DNA from: JALNYB01 sp963676235
GTDB taxonomy: Archaea > Thermoplasmatota > Thermoplasmata > Methanomassiliicoccales > Methanomethylophilaceae
Direction of reading: 5' to 3'
Length of the DNA: 64,000 nt
NCBI GenBank assembly: GCA_963676235.1
Contig: OY781044.1
Coordinates: 1,116,001-1,180,000 of the forward strand
Below, in pieces: positions 1 to 8,647 of this stretch. The notes beneath the pieces were generated by a model. That model was given only the letters and a program-made list of their open reading frames with translations. It had not been told where the DNA came from and made no database searches. Position 1 is the first letter of the stretch. Each line of letters begins with the position of its first letter. Made by a program: the position numbers and the translations under genes.

Positions 1-507
1 ATCCATGAAGAATTGCATTAGCATCTGCTCTGTACCCATGAGGTATCCTGCTGTTGAAAATGGTCCCCACGAGAGTCCGCAGATATGAAGATCTTCTTCA
101 AGCATCTTGCTTGTTTCTTTCAAAGCTTCTACGACTCCTGTTGTGAATTGAGGACATTCTTTTGCTTTGCTGGGATCAAAGAATGCGAGTCTATCGATGT
201 CTTCTTCGGTTTCAACAGCATGTTTTTTGATAAATCCATAATCGTCGGAAGGGAATCTTACATCCATTCCCATGTCAGCAAATACGATCTGTGAATCAAG
301 GACAGGCTTTACAAAATCAGAGTGCGTTTTCAAAGCGTAGTCAATGGATACTTTTGCAGATACTTTTGGATGCCATCTCGCATCATCTACTGATATCCCG
401 GCACTGCGGGCAGATGTGACAACAGCAAAATTATTGACAGGCGTTCTGTTAGAAATTTCATGTTTCAATGCACATTCTACGCAAGCCCTGTGTCCCATGT
501 CTTTCAT
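1..507 (-). CDS. Methylcobamide:CoM methyltransferase, MtbA/MtaA (uroporphyrinogen decarboxylase) family, truncated
   Basis: The 169 visible N-terminal residues look like the HemE-fold methyltransferases MtbA/MtaA, which carry a methyl group from a methylated corrinoid protein to coenzyme M in the cytoplasm. Visible family features are TPVNNFAVVTSARSAG near residues 23-38, the F-A-D-M-G-M-D-V-R segment near 80 and the GLSWGPFSTAGYLMG stretch near 148-162. The C-terminal zinc ligands lie outside the window, so MtbA (methylamines) and MtaA (methanol) cannot be separated. Start: ATG at 505-507 behind AGAGGAT; an in-frame stop sits just upstream. It is the last visible gene of a minus-strand series after the IPMDH-like gene and lies near an mtmC-type gene, which favours a methylamine role (inference). 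Confidence 0.75.
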   Translation of the reverse strand, partial: MKDMGHRACVECALKHEISNRTPVNNFAVVTSARSAGISVDDARWHPKVSAKVSIDYALKTHSDFVKPVLDSQIVFADMGMDVRFPSDDYGFIKKHAVETEEDIDRLAFFDPSKAKECPQFTTGVVEALKETSKMLEEDLHICGLSWGPFSTAGYLMGTEQMLMQFFMD

Positions 508-567
508 AAAAAAATCCTCTGTAAGCTAATGGAGGTATCAAGCATTAGAAGGATAATAATCATTGGG

Positions 568-1569
568 TCATTTGTTTCTCTTTAGGACATCAATCACAAA
601 GTTGGTGAATTCATCCGTAGTCGATGTTCCGCCGACATCTGGTGTTACCTTGCCCTTCGAATAAACTTCTCTTACCGCTTTTCTGACATTTTCTGCATCC
701 AATGGATGTCCTATTTGATCTAATGCCATAGCGCTTGAAAGGATGGCAGATGTAGGGTTGACGAAACCCTTTTCGGCCATTTCTAATTTAGGTCCATACA
801 TAGGCTCGAAAAGGCCAGTGCTATCTCCTATGCTACCCATCGGCGTGAGATAGCTTCCTCCGACCATTCCTGCTGCTACACCAGCAAGTGAGATACCATA
901 GAGATCTGTAGATACTATGACATCCAACATTTTAGGATTCATGGATAATTCTGATGCAGCAGCATCGATCTCCAGATCATTCATTAGGAATTCGGATGCT
1001 GCGAATTCTTTGTAGAAGAGATCTGTGAACATTCCGTCAGAAATAGGGAACAGGCTTGTTCTATGTGCACAAGTGATCGTCTTCCTCTGTTTGATCTCGG
1101 CTACTTCCATTGTTTTTTTGAACAGTTTTTTACAGCTGTTCTTCGACATGTACCGTTCGATGGTCACACCGTCTATATTTTCCTTCTCTATAACGTTCAT
1201 TAAAGAATCTGGATTGCCGGTCATAAGAATGAGGTCGATTCCAGGGGTCCCTAGAGTTTCGCAAAGAGGGAAGAATTTTCTGACGATCGCATACATGTTC
1301 AATTGTTTTTTCAGCACTCTGAGCGGGTTGCGGTATGCGATATCCTTCGGCCTGTCTATGATAACGCCTGCGATTATGGCATCAGAATCGGTTGCTAGGT
1401 CTATGGTCTCGGCGGGAAGATAATTTTCAGTCTTATCATAAGCTGTGAGCCCGATATCACCATAGGTAAAATCGACATCATCGGTAGCAGATTCGAGTAC
1501 GCTTACCGCAGCGGATATGACTTTAGGCCCCACACCGTCACCAGGGAGGACCAGTATCTTCTTCGCCAT
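568..1569 (-). CDS. Isocitrate/isopropylmalate dehydrogenase-family protein lacking catalytic residues
   Basis: This 333-residue protein has the whole length and several hallmarks of the IPMDH/homoisocitrate dehydrogenase fold: PGDGVGP at 9-15, the LR...R substrate arginines around 83-97, VDAAA-like D202, IGDSTGLFEP at 247-256 and TPDVGG near 309. Against family knowledge several key positions are changed. The catalytic Lys of HKANVLK is Arg170; the Mg2+ aspartates of GDILSD are lost (GISLAG, 225-230); VRENTEG is replaced by MTGNPDS near 116-122; and the NAD-binding HGSAPD loop is YGPKLE near 258-263. It is therefore unlikely to work as a normal decarboxylating dehydrogenase (inference). It lies 10 bp downstream of deoxyhypusine synthase, probably in one operon. 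Confidence 0.75.
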   Translation of the reverse strand: MAKKILVLPGDGVGPKVISAAVSVLESATDDVDFTYGDIGLTAYDKTENYLPAETIDLATDSDAIIAGVIIDRPKDIAYRNPLRVLKKQLNMYAIVRKFFPLCETLGTPGIDLILMTGNPDSLMNVIEKENIDGVTIERYMSKNSCKKLFKKTMEVAEIKQRKTITCAHRTSLFPISDGMFTDLFYKEFAASEFLMNDLEIDAAASELSMNPKMLDVIVSTDLYGISLAGVAAGMVGGSYLTPMGSIGDSTGLFEPMYGPKLEMAEKGFVNPTSAILSSAMALDQIGHPLDAENVRKAVREVYSKGKVTPDVGGTSTTDEFTNFVIDVLKRNK

Positions 1570-1579
1570 GAGACCACAC

Positions 1580-2539
1580 TCACAGAAGTCTGTCTACAAG
1601 GCCCGCGTATATGAGTGGGAGGGTTATTGTCGCATCCCCCTCAACGGTCATTTTCTTAGCGTTTTCTTTGACCTTACCCCAAGATACAGCCTCTCTTATA
1701 CGTGCTCCTGATAAGGATCCATCGTATTCTTCTGCCGTTGTGAGATATATGCAGTAATCTAACCCTCCACGGAATTGGTTCCACCAGATAACGTGATGTT
1801 TAGAGATTCCTCCGCCGATGATTATAGCGCCAGTAGTGTCTGCATCATTGGTCATTTCGCTGAGCATTTGCTCGTCTGCGAAGAGATCTATTCTTAGTTT
1901 TCTATGTGTCTGGTAGTACATCCAGAGTTGGCATCCGAAGGAACCGTCTGTGATTCCAGGGACTACCATCGGAATATGGTTTTTATGGCACTGATAGAGA
2001 AGGCTGTCCTCGCTATTGATTTTCTCACCGACTTTATCGATGATTTCATGCGTAGTGAGTGATTGTGTCTCCGCGAAGATATCTTCGAACATGGGGAGAA
2101 GATTATCTTCCAATACGACACCGTAACACGAGTCAGGAACGAGAACGTTTCCGAGTCTGCTGATTTCGTACTCGTCTCTGAGCATAGCATCATCCATCAT
2201 AAAGTCGCCTTTGTAGTAGTGGGCGAAATGTCTGGATAAATCGTGGTCGAGTGTTCCGCAGGTTGTGATTATGAGGTCAACCATATGATTCTTTACCATG
2301 TCTACAATCACACCACGGGTTCCAGTTGCCATGATGCAGGCAGGGAAGGAGAGAATCTTAAGGCATCCTTTCTTCTTGTTCATTGCTTCTGCAACGTCTG
2401 TTGCATCTGCAAGCTTCTGTGCTGTGAATCCGCCTGCATTCCCCATTGCTTTGAGCATTGTGTCAACAGTCATGCCCTTTGTTACTTTGATGTCTTCCAC
2501 CGGAATAAGCTCTAATTTAGCTTTTGCTTTTGTTGCCAT
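1580..2539 (-). CDS. dhs: Deoxyhypusine synthase
   Basis: A 319-residue member of the deoxyhypusine synthase family, which transfers the aminobutyl group of spermidine to a lysine of initiation factor aIF5A. Seen are the NAD-binding region TGTRGVIVDM near residue 70, the TTCGTLDHDL stretch, the GISKHHV motif and the C-terminal EYDGSLSGAR...SWGK, where the last Lys (about residue 289) is the family's catalytic lysine. The ATG at 2537-2539 was chosen; a TTG three codons upstream (2546-2548) is possible and has a weak AGGAA before it. It leads a minus-strand set with the IPMDH-like gene and the MtbA/MtaA-type gene. Confidence 0.9.
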   Translation of the reverse strand: MATKAKAKLELIPVEDIKVTKGMTVDTMLKAMGNAGGFTAQKLADATDVAEAMNKKKGCLKILSFPACIMATGTRGVIVDMVKNHMVDLIITTCGTLDHDLSRHFAHYYKGDFMMDDAMLRDEYEISRLGNVLVPDSCYGVVLEDNLLPMFEDIFAETQSLTTHEIIDKVGEKINSEDSLLYQCHKNHIPMVVPGITDGSFGCQLWMYYQTHRKLRIDLFADEQMLSEMTNDADTTGAIIIGGGISKHHVIWWNQFRGGLDYCIYLTTAEEYDGSLSGARIREAVSWGKVKENAKKMTVEGDATITLPLIYAGLVDRLL

Positions 2540-2548
2540 GGTAATCAA

Positions 2549-2979
2549 CTATTCCTATAGAGTCTGCCGAAGAGATGCTCAATTAAAAGACTTGTGCAAC
2601 AACTCTTATATTGTTGTAGAAGAAGGAAGGTGGATGATTACAGAAACATGATAATTTTTAGGTTGTAGAAGGCGGATCAGTGTGTTATACAAGACACATT
2701 CAGCATCAGATAGATCTTACATTTGGATGCAACATTTGTTATTAAAAAAACATGTGATAATTCATTTATGTTCATAAATATTATATATCATTAGACATTT
2801 GTCTAATTTATTTGATAAATTTAGGATGTTTGTTTGTTTTCAATGAACAAATTTATGCTGTATATAAAGGAAAAAATTGAAAATAGGTTTGAAAGGCATA
2901 GGAAAGCTATTGTAAAACATTAAATATCCAGCATATTATCTTAATTTTATTATACCAATATAAATAGGAGCGCAGACCG
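2549..2979. promoter_or_regulatory. AT-rich divergent promoter region with palindrome, upstream of orphan mtmC
   Basis: This 430 bp gap separates deoxyhypusine synthase from the corrinoid protein gene and has no credible gene. It holds a perfect inverted repeat at 2790-2807 (ATTAGACA-TT-TGTCTAAT). The 11-mer ATTTGTCTAAT within it recurs in the two other long gaps before methylamine genes (41869-41879 on the minus strand, 47453-47463). AT-rich TATA-like stretches occur near 2780-2790 and 2940-2965, and AGGAG at 2966-2970 is the ribosome site of the downstream gene. Confidence 0.5.
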
Positions 2980-3633
2980 ATGAGTGAGAGAGATGCAGTA
3001 ATGGCAGACCTTAAAAAGTCTGTAGAAACATGGGATATGGCCTTAGTAGAGAAGAGCGTGAAGGCTGCCTTGTTATTAGATATTACGCCGACTGACATAA
3101 TCAAAGATGGGCTGGGCAGGGGAATGGTAGAGATAGGAAATAGATTCAACAAGGCGGAAATTTATCTTCCGCAGGTTGTTGCAGCATCTAAGACCATGGA
3201 ATTGGCGCTTAAAATATTGAAACCTGTGATGGAGTGCGGGAACAGTCCATTAAGAGGATGCATCATAATGGGCTCTGTGCAGGGAGATATACACGAGATT
3301 GGAAAGAATGTATGTTGCGCAATGCTTCGTGGAGCAGGATTTGATGTTATAGATATCGGATCAGATAGATCCTGTGATGATTTTCTTGAGGCTGCAGATA
3401 GCAATAGTTCATTCATTATAGGTGCGTCTGCACTTATGACTACAACTTTGGTGGCTCAGAAGGATCTGGTGAGCCTCATGAAGGAAGAAGGTCGGCCGTA
3501 TTTTATTCTCGTTGGTGGGGCACCGTGCAGTCAGCAATGGTGCGATGAGATTGGCGCATCAGGTTATTCCGATTCTGCTGCTGAAATTGTAAAATTGGTT
3601 GAAACATTGCTTGCAGAAAAATCTAAACAATGA
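2980..3633 (+). CDS. mtmC: Monomethylamine corrinoid protein, second copy
   Basis: A 217-residue methylamine corrinoid protein: an N-terminal helical cap (about 1-90) and a B12-binding Rossmann domain with GDIHEIGKN, His105 being the lower axial cobalt ligand, followed by the SALMTTT and GGAPCSQQWCDEIGA segments. It most resembles the MtmC encoded at 50418 in this window (same LGRGM, IYLPQVVAASKTME and CCAMLRGAGF blocks) rather than MtbC or MttC. It is an orphan: no methyltransferase gene adjoins it, while a second mtmB at 52743 has no corrinoid gene of its own, so they may pair (inference). AGGAG lies 9-10 bases before the ATG. Confidence 0.88.
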   Translation: MSERDAVMADLKKSVETWDMALVEKSVKAALLLDITPTDIIKDGLGRGMVEIGNRFNKAEIYLPQVVAASKTMELALKILKPVMECGNSPLRGCIIMGSVQGDIHEIGKNVCCAMLRGAGFDVIDIGSDRSCDDFLEAADSNSSFIIGASALMTTTLVAQKDLVSLMKEEGRPYFILVGGAPCSQQWCDEIGASGYSDSAAEIVKLVETLLAEKSKQ

Positions 3634-3636
3634 TTA

Positions 3637-4197
3637 TCATGAGTTTATGATTTTAATTAAGTCATCTGATACTTCATCTGGAGTGAAACGGCCGTTTATA
3701 GTATACCAATCATCCGTAAGCATAAGCATTTTTTCGCGTGTATCAATCAACGCATCAAGGTTTTCGAACACTTCTAAAGTTTCTCCCCTTTTTTCAATCC
3801 TTTTGAGGGCATCCTGAACATCCACATCCTTGTATATCTTCACATCTGGTTTCGGAAGCATCGAAGTGATTATTTTGTATGCTGGTATTACAATACTTAC
3901 AGGAAGATATGATACGGACAATGTATATCTTACAAAGATGAAATCATTGTATTTTGAGTGTTTTATTTTGAAAAGTGATTGAATTACGCTGAGTCCGAAG
4001 AACACAGTTGCAAACAGAATTGCTGATTTACCTTTTTTGGTGAGGAATTCTGCAGATAATCGCCCTACTTTTGTATCGCGATTTGGATGGGCGATCAAAA
4101 GTACAGTCCTGCCCCTGGTTTCTAAGATATCTTTTAGTTCGTATGCAGCGGTAGATTTTCCGCTTCCGTCCATTCCATCCACCACATACCACGTCAT
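3637..4197 (-). CDS. Thymidylate-kinase-like P-loop kinase
   Basis: A 186-residue P-loop protein starting MTWYVVDGMDGSGKST, the Walker A of the dTMP kinase family, which phosphorylates dTMP with ATP. The usual DR[YH] motif appears as VRY near residue 90, and the middle is unusually hydrophobic, so the substrate is uncertain. The ATG at 4195-4197 was preferred to an upstream start because GGGATGTG lies just before it and the P-loop then falls at the usual position. It converges on the corrinoid gene with a 3 bp gap. Confidence 0.65.
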   Translation of the reverse strand: MTWYVVDGMDGSGKSTAAYELKDILETRGRTVLLIAHPNRDTKVGRLSAEFLTKKGKSAILFATVFFGLSVIQSLFKIKHSKYNDFIFVRYTLSVSYLPVSIVIPAYKIITSMLPKPDVKIYKDVDVQDALKRIEKRGETLEVFENLDALIDTREKMLMLTDDWYTINGRFTPDEVSDDLIKIINS

Positions 4198-4432
4198 TTT
4201 GTTCACATCCCTAGCAGGTAGAGTAGCACAGTATGCCAATCGGTACTAATAAGTTATTAGCGTTTTCAGACGTAAATAATTCGATTGTCTATGCGAATGT
4301 ACCAGCGATTATGCATATCGACCAAGCAGGAATTAAAGCATCGGTAGGGGTCCATTGTAATTTTATGAGCATATTGTCAAGGCTGTACTATTGATGAACA
4401 TATTGAAACGAGGGCAATAATCTCCTGTGTGG

Positions 4433-4470
4433 CTATTGAATAGTCAATGCAATTCATATATATTCAATAG
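4433..4470. promoter_or_regulatory. Inverted repeat around a TATA box before a leaderless gene
   Basis: CTATTGAATA at 4433-4442 is repeated inverted as TATTCAATAG at 4461-4470. The second arm overlaps the TATA-like CATATATATT around 4455-4463, about 22-30 bases before the ATG at 4484. No Shine-Dalgarno sequence is seen, which fits a leaderless transcript controlled by a protein bound over the TATA box (inference). Confidence 0.5.
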
Positions 4471-4483
4471 ACGATAGCCAATT

Positions 4484-4951
4484 ATGTTGATGATCGCAAG
4501 GGATAGAGACTATCCTGAGCTAAGAGATGCGCTTATAGGAAAAAGGGTTTTGATATGGACATGCAATACATGTGCCAGGCTTTGCAATGATATAGGTGGT
4601 ACAGATGCGGCAAAGAGATTATCAGAGGCTTTGAAGAAGGATGGCATATATGTCGTTGGAATAATGTTCACACATGTTTCATGCATAGAAAAGGTTGTAA
4701 AGGCAAAGGAAGATGTGGAAGTATTGGGAAAGGTAGATGTTGTAGTATCTTTGACATGTGACACAGGTTCAATATGTGTCAGTTCAGTATTTCACAAAGA
4801 GGTAATCAATCCAATCTTTACTTTTGGACCCGGATGTATAAAAGAAGACGGATCGCTTGTTATTTGGAAGAAGAGTGGTGAAACCGTTACTTATGACGGC
4901 ATTGCCGATGTAGCTTCCCGAATCGGCCTTAAATCAGAGCCGTTCGTATAA
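4484..4951 (+). CDS. MetV-like zinc-binding protein (MTHFR C-terminal domain family, probable)
   Basis: 155 residues with IWTCNTCARLCNDIGG near 24-39, a following L..AL...G..VVG segment, HVSCIEK near 64-70 and LTCDTGSICV near 90-99. This pattern resembles the small zinc protein MetV / MTHFR_C domain (pfam12225), which partners methylenetetrahydrofolate reductase in acetogens; that link is from memory of the family and not certain. No reductase gene is nearby. The start has no ribosome site and a TATA-like box about 25 bases upstream, suggesting leaderless translation; ATG at 4490 is an alternative. A role in C1 or thiol chemistry is possible but unproven. Confidence 0.5.
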   Translation: MLMIARDRDYPELRDALIGKRVLIWTCNTCARLCNDIGGTDAAKRLSEALKKDGIYVVGIMFTHVSCIEKVVKAKEDVEVLGKVDVVVSLTCDTGSICVSSVFHKEVINPIFTFGPGCIKEDGSLVIWKKSGETVTYDGIADVASRIGLKSEPFV

Positions 4952-4991
4952 TACTGTGTATGTGTTCTATTTCATGATTCTCGTTGAAAAG

Positions 4992-4998
4992 TTATATA
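4992..4998 (+). promoter_or_regulatory. TATA box of hppA
   Basis: TTATATA lies 48 bases before the hppA start, which predicts a short leader carrying AAGGGG about 12 bases before the ATG. This is a pattern call only. Confidence 0.4.
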
Positions 4999-5045
4999 CG
5001 AAGAATCAGTACGGGGAAGCAACACTTTAAGGGGTTAAACAAAAA

Positions 5046-7226
5046 ATGATTGACATATTCGATGTTAACAATTTGCTGTTCGTTATCCCAATTGCAGCCA
5101 TCATCGCGTTGGCTTTCGCTTTGTATTTCTTCAGAGATATCTGGTCTAAGGACAAAGGTACTCCAGAAATGCAGAAGATTTCCGATGCGATAGAGACTGG
5201 TGCCATGGCATATCTCAGGCGTCAGTACAAAACAATTGGAATCGTCAGCATTATATTGGCAATAATTCTCGCATTGGCGGGACTGGTAAGTTCATTCCAG
5301 AATTATTTAGGATACAAGGTCGCGATCGCATTCCTCATTGGAGCAGGATTCTCAATTCTTTCCGGTTATATCGGAATGAAGATTTCAGTCAACTCCAACA
5401 TCAGGACAGCAGCCGCAGCAAGAAATTCATTCCCGGATGCATTCGTTTGCTCGTTCCGCGGTGGTGCTATTTCAGGTATTGCGGTTTCTACACTCAGTCT
5501 TGCAGGTCTGTTCATGGTCATTTTTGTGTACGATACACTTATAAATGGAACTATGACAGATACACTTCATGCGGTTGTAGGATATGCATTCGGTGCATCG
5601 TTTGCAGCTCTCTTTGCTCAGCTCGGAGGAGGTATCTACACCAAGGCAGCAGATGTCGGTGCAGATCTTGTTGGAAAGGTCGAGGCAGGAATTCCTGAGG
5701 ATGATCCCAGGAATCCAGCAGTTATCGCAGATCTTGTTGGAGATAATGTTGGTGACTGTGCGGGCCGTGGAGCAGATATATTTGAATCAACAGCAGCAGA
5801 GATCATCGGTGCGATGATCATTGGAACAGCAGTTGTTTATAATGCTGGCTCTATAGGTCTTTCTAACAACTGGTTCTACCTTCCATTGGTTCTTATGGCA
5901 TTCGGACTCATTGCATCACTCATTGGAATACTCACTGTTCGTATGAAGGATGAGAAATCAGATGTCGTCGGCGCATTGAACAGAGGTTATTATCTTACTA
6001 TAGCAATTGTTATTGCTTCATTGATTTTCGTAACGTATTATCTGTTGAATGAAGATTGTAGCAATTGGTATTACTATTCTATTTGTGGTATTATCGGTAT
6101 TGCACTCGGTCTTGCTATCGTTTACATCACACAATACTACACTGGAGATCATAAACCAGTCAAACATCTTGCACAGGCCTCTGAAACCGGTGCAGCAACA
6201 AATGTCATCGATGGTATCGGTCTCGGTTTAGAATCAACAGTATTGCCTGTAGTTTGCATCGTGATCGCAATTATATCGACATTCCTTTTAGGATATTTCG
6301 CGGCACCTGCAGGTACAGAACAAATGGTCTTCGGACTGTATGGAACTGCAGTAGGAACAATCGCTATGCTTGCATCTTCAGCTTATATTTTGGCAGAGGA
6401 CACATTCGGACCTATCACCGATAACGCTGGCGGTATTGCGGAAATGTCCAACCAGCCAGATGAAGTAAGAGTAAGGACTGACAAGCTCGATGCAGTTGGT
6501 AACACAACCAAAGCCCTTACGAAGGGATATGCAATGGCATCTGCGGCACTCGCGGCATTCCTCTTGTTTGCGGCATTCTTCGAGATCGTTGCAGAAATCA
6601 AGGGCGTTTCATTAACAGATGTTTTCCACGTAGATATTGGAAATCCACTTGTGTTCGTAGGTGGACTCGTAGGAGCAGTTCTCGTGTTCTTCTTTGCATC
6701 ACTTGCAATTCGTGCTGTTGGTACAGCCGCAGGACATATGATCGAAGAGGTTCGTAGACAATTCCACGAAAGACCAGGAATAATGGCAGGAACAGAGGAA
6801 CCAGATTACGCATCATGTGTCGATATTGCAACACGCGGTGCATTAAAAGCAATGGTCGTTCCGGCACTCTTGCCTATCCTGGTACCAGTATGTTTTGGAA
6901 TCATCTACAGGCTTGCATTCGGTAACATGACCGGCGAAGTTTTCGACGGTGTTGCATACCAGGCAGTCGGGGCATTAATCATGGTCGGCACAATCACTGG
7001 TATCCTCATGGCTAACTTCCTCAACAATGGAGGAGGGGCTTGGGATAACGCCAAGAAGTACATCGAAGAGGGAAATCACGGCGGAAAGGGTTCATCTGCA
7101 CACGCGGCAGCAGTCGTCGGAGATACTATCGGAGATCCATTCAAGGATACCGCAGGACCTTCGATCCATGTGTTGGTTAAGCTCTTGTCCACTATCTGTT
7201 TGGTGACAGCAGTTCTCTTCGTGTAA
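5046..7226 (+). CDS. hppA: Membrane-bound proton-translocating pyrophosphatase, K+-independent type
   Basis: A 726-residue integral membrane pyrophosphatase with about 16 hydrophobic segments. It hydrolyses PPi and pumps ions across the membrane. Catalytic hallmarks are DVGADLVGKVE and DDPRNPAVIADLVGDNVGDCAGRGAD split across residues about 202-240, and the C-terminal GGAWDNAKKYIE and DTIGDPFKDTAGP. The diagnostic GNTTKA sits at 485-490: lysine at 489, where K+-dependent enzymes have alanine, predicts a K+-independent enzyme, a class known for H+ pumping. It is monocistronic with its own TATA box and terminator. It would recover energy from PPi released by tRNA charging and other anabolic reactions. 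Confidence 0.95.
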   Translation: MIDIFDVNNLLFVIPIAAIIALAFALYFFRDIWSKDKGTPEMQKISDAIETGAMAYLRRQYKTIGIVSIILAIILALAGLVSSFQNYLGYKVAIAFLIGAGFSILSGYIGMKISVNSNIRTAAAARNSFPDAFVCSFRGGAISGIAVSTLSLAGLFMVIFVYDTLINGTMTDTLHAVVGYAFGASFAALFAQLGGGIYTKAADVGADLVGKVEAGIPEDDPRNPAVIADLVGDNVGDCAGRGADIFESTAAEIIGAMIIGTAVVYNAGSIGLSNNWFYLPLVLMAFGLIASLIGILTVRMKDEKSDVVGALNRGYYLTIAIVIASLIFVTYYLLNEDCSNWYYYSICGIIGIALGLAIVYITQYYTGDHKPVKHLAQASETGAATNVIDGIGLGLESTVLPVVCIVIAIISTFLLGYFAAPAGTEQMVFGLYGTAVGTIAMLASSAYILAEDTFGPITDNAGGIAEMSNQPDEVRVRTDKLDAVGNTTKALTKGYAMASAALAAFLLFAAFFEIVAEIKGVSLTDVFHVDIGNPLVFVGGLVGAVLVFFFASLAIRAVGTAAGHMIEEVRRQFHERPGIMAGTEEPDYASCVDIATRGALKAMVVPALLPILVPVCFGIIYRLAFGNMTGEVFDGVAYQAVGALIMVGTITGILMANFLNNGGGAWDNAKKYIEEGNHGGKGSSAHAAAVVGDTIGDPFKDTAGPSIHVLVKLLSTICLVTAVLFV

Positions 7227-7258
7227 GATTAGAAAACAAAACTTTTTAATCAGATCCA

Positions 7259-7290
7259 GCAGGGGGAATCAAATCCTCCTGCGCCTTTTT
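7259..7290 (+). terminator. Terminator after hppA
   Basis: GCAGGGGGA pairs with TCCTCCTGC (one mismatch) around a short loop, followed by a T-run at 7285-7290. Confidence 0.65.
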
Positions 7291-7369
7291 ATTATATTAT
7301 ACGCATAGAACGTGCACGAATGAATTTATATAGGTTAGCCATAATCACTTGCATTCAAGAGGATCCGCC

Positions 7370-7945
7370 ATGTACATGTTAACAGAGGCCCAGAGGATCG
7401 TACGTATCCCGCCGGCAGAATTAGATGAGGATATTTCGAAAGTAATTGCAGGACTCACCTGGGATACCTATGAGGGTAAACTGGATGAGAGCAAGGTACT
7501 TTCAGTTCTTATCAAAAACGTAGTGCCCGTTGGACCGGGACGTATTGTCCATGGAGACGGAGCTGTCTATCAGACCGTCAAATACGAGCAAATAGTATTC
7601 AAGCCAAAGGACAACGAAATAATCGAAGGCGTAGTGGTAGAGGTCCTTAAATTCGGTGCTTTCGTAAGATTCGGTCCGTTGGATGGACTTCTTCATATCA
7701 GTCAGGTAATGGATGACCGTGTGGATATCGATGAGATGAATCAGAGGCTTGTCGGAAAAGACACCGGAAGGATACTCGCAGTTGGCGACATCGTTAAAGC
7801 GAGGGTCGTCAGCATCGATCTTAACGAGAAGAACCCGCAGGACAGCAAGATCGGACTAACGATGCGTCAACCCGGACTTGGAAAACTGCAGTGGCTTGAG
7901 GAAGATCGCAAGAACAGACAGGAACAGCAGAAAGGTGATGAGTGA
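7370..7945 (+). CDS. rpoE: DNA-directed RNA polymerase subunit E' (Rpo7)
   Basis: 191 residues matching archaeal Rpo7/RPB7: an N-terminal RNP-like domain beginning MYMLTEAQRIVRIPP and a C-terminal S1/OB domain from about residue 80 (EGVVVEVLKFGAFVRFGPLDG). It binds Rpo4 to form the polymerase stalk. The ATG at 7370 follows GAGGAT and gives the usual N terminus; an upstream in-frame start would add seven unlikely residues. A TATA-like TTTATATAGG lies near 7325. It leads a tightly packed operon with spt4, the DUF359 kinase, rps24e and rps27ae, a typical archaeal arrangement. Confidence 0.95.
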   Translation: MYMLTEAQRIVRIPPAELDEDISKVIAGLTWDTYEGKLDESKVLSVLIKNVVPVGPGRIVHGDGAVYQTVKYEQIVFKPKDNEIIEGVVVEVLKFGAFVRFGPLDGLLHISQVMDDRVDIDEMNQRLVGKDTGRILAVGDIVKARVVSIDLNEKNPQDSKIGLTMRQPGLGKLQWLEEDRKNRQEQQKGDE

Positions 7946-8136
7946 TGGCAGGTCCGACTTACAGAGCATGTAAAGGTTGCAATTTCATCACAGAAGAGGA
8001 TACATGTCCGCGTTGCGGAGCTCAGACTTCAAAAGAATGGCAGGGCTTCATAGCTGTTATCGATTTCGAGAAATCGGAGATCGCCCAGAGAATGGGAATC
8101 ACAGCTAACGGAAGATATGCATTGAAGGTTCGCTGA
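7945..8136 (+). CDS. spt4: Transcription elongation factor Spt4 (RpoE2)
   Basis: A 63-residue zinc protein with C9-x2-C12 and C21-x2-C24 knuckles followed by the EWQGFIAVIDFEKSEIAQ segment, typical of archaeal Spt4. It binds Spt5 and aids polymerase processivity. The ATG at 7945 overlaps the rpoE stop (TGATG), implying translational coupling. Confidence 0.93.
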   Translation: MAGPTYRACKGCNFITEEDTCPRCGAQTSKEWQGFIAVIDFEKSEIAQRMGITANGRYALKVR

Positions 8137-8137
8137 G

Positions 8138-8647
8138 ATGGATTCAGTCGGTAGGAGACTTCCTGAAGAGATGAGGGAGTTCTTCAAGGAACCGTTTGGA
8201 AAAGACATCAAAGAAAGCGAATTATCAGAACTTAACACTAAGCAGATGCTTATCACAGTGGGCGACGTGGTATCGCTTGTTGTGAGAAATTACGGTCTTG
8301 TGCCGGATCTTGCCATTTATGATGGTATGACAGAAAGGCGTGAGATGACGGATTTCGCCGCCCTTGTAAAAAACAAAGGTTGGAAGGAAACGATCGTGAA
8401 GAATGAGGCAGGAACAATAACCGCTGAATTGATCACGGCCATAAAAAACGCTTTAACTGGACACAATGAGATAATCCGTGTCGTGGGTGAAGAGGATCTG
8501 GCAACGTTGCCATGCATCCTTTTTGCACCAGAAGGCACGAATATAATCTACGGTTGGCCTGGAAAAGGAATGAAGGCAATCACCACGGATGCCTGCATAA
8601 GAGAGGAAGCTCTAATACTCATAGAAAAAATGGAGGAGTTAGAATGA
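8138..8647 (+). CDS. GTP-dependent dephospho-CoA kinase (DUF359 family)
   Basis: A 169-residue DUF359 protein, the archaeal GTP-dependent dephospho-CoA kinase that makes the last step of coenzyme A synthesis. Family segments visible are TVGDVVSLVV near 47-56, PDLAIYDGMTERR near 63-75, VKNEAGTI and RVVGEEDLATLP, ending with a YGWPGKGM loop. It begins 1 bp after the spt4 stop and overlaps the rps24e start by 4 bp (ATGA), so it is part of the polymerase/ribosomal operon, as in many archaea. Confidence 0.9.
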   Translation: MDSVGRRLPEEMREFFKEPFGKDIKESELSELNTKQMLITVGDVVSLVVRNYGLVPDLAIYDGMTERREMTDFAALVKNKGWKETIVKNEAGTITAELITAIKNALTGHNEIIRVVGEEDLATLPCILFAPEGTNIIYGWPGKGMKAITTDACIREEALILIEKMEELE

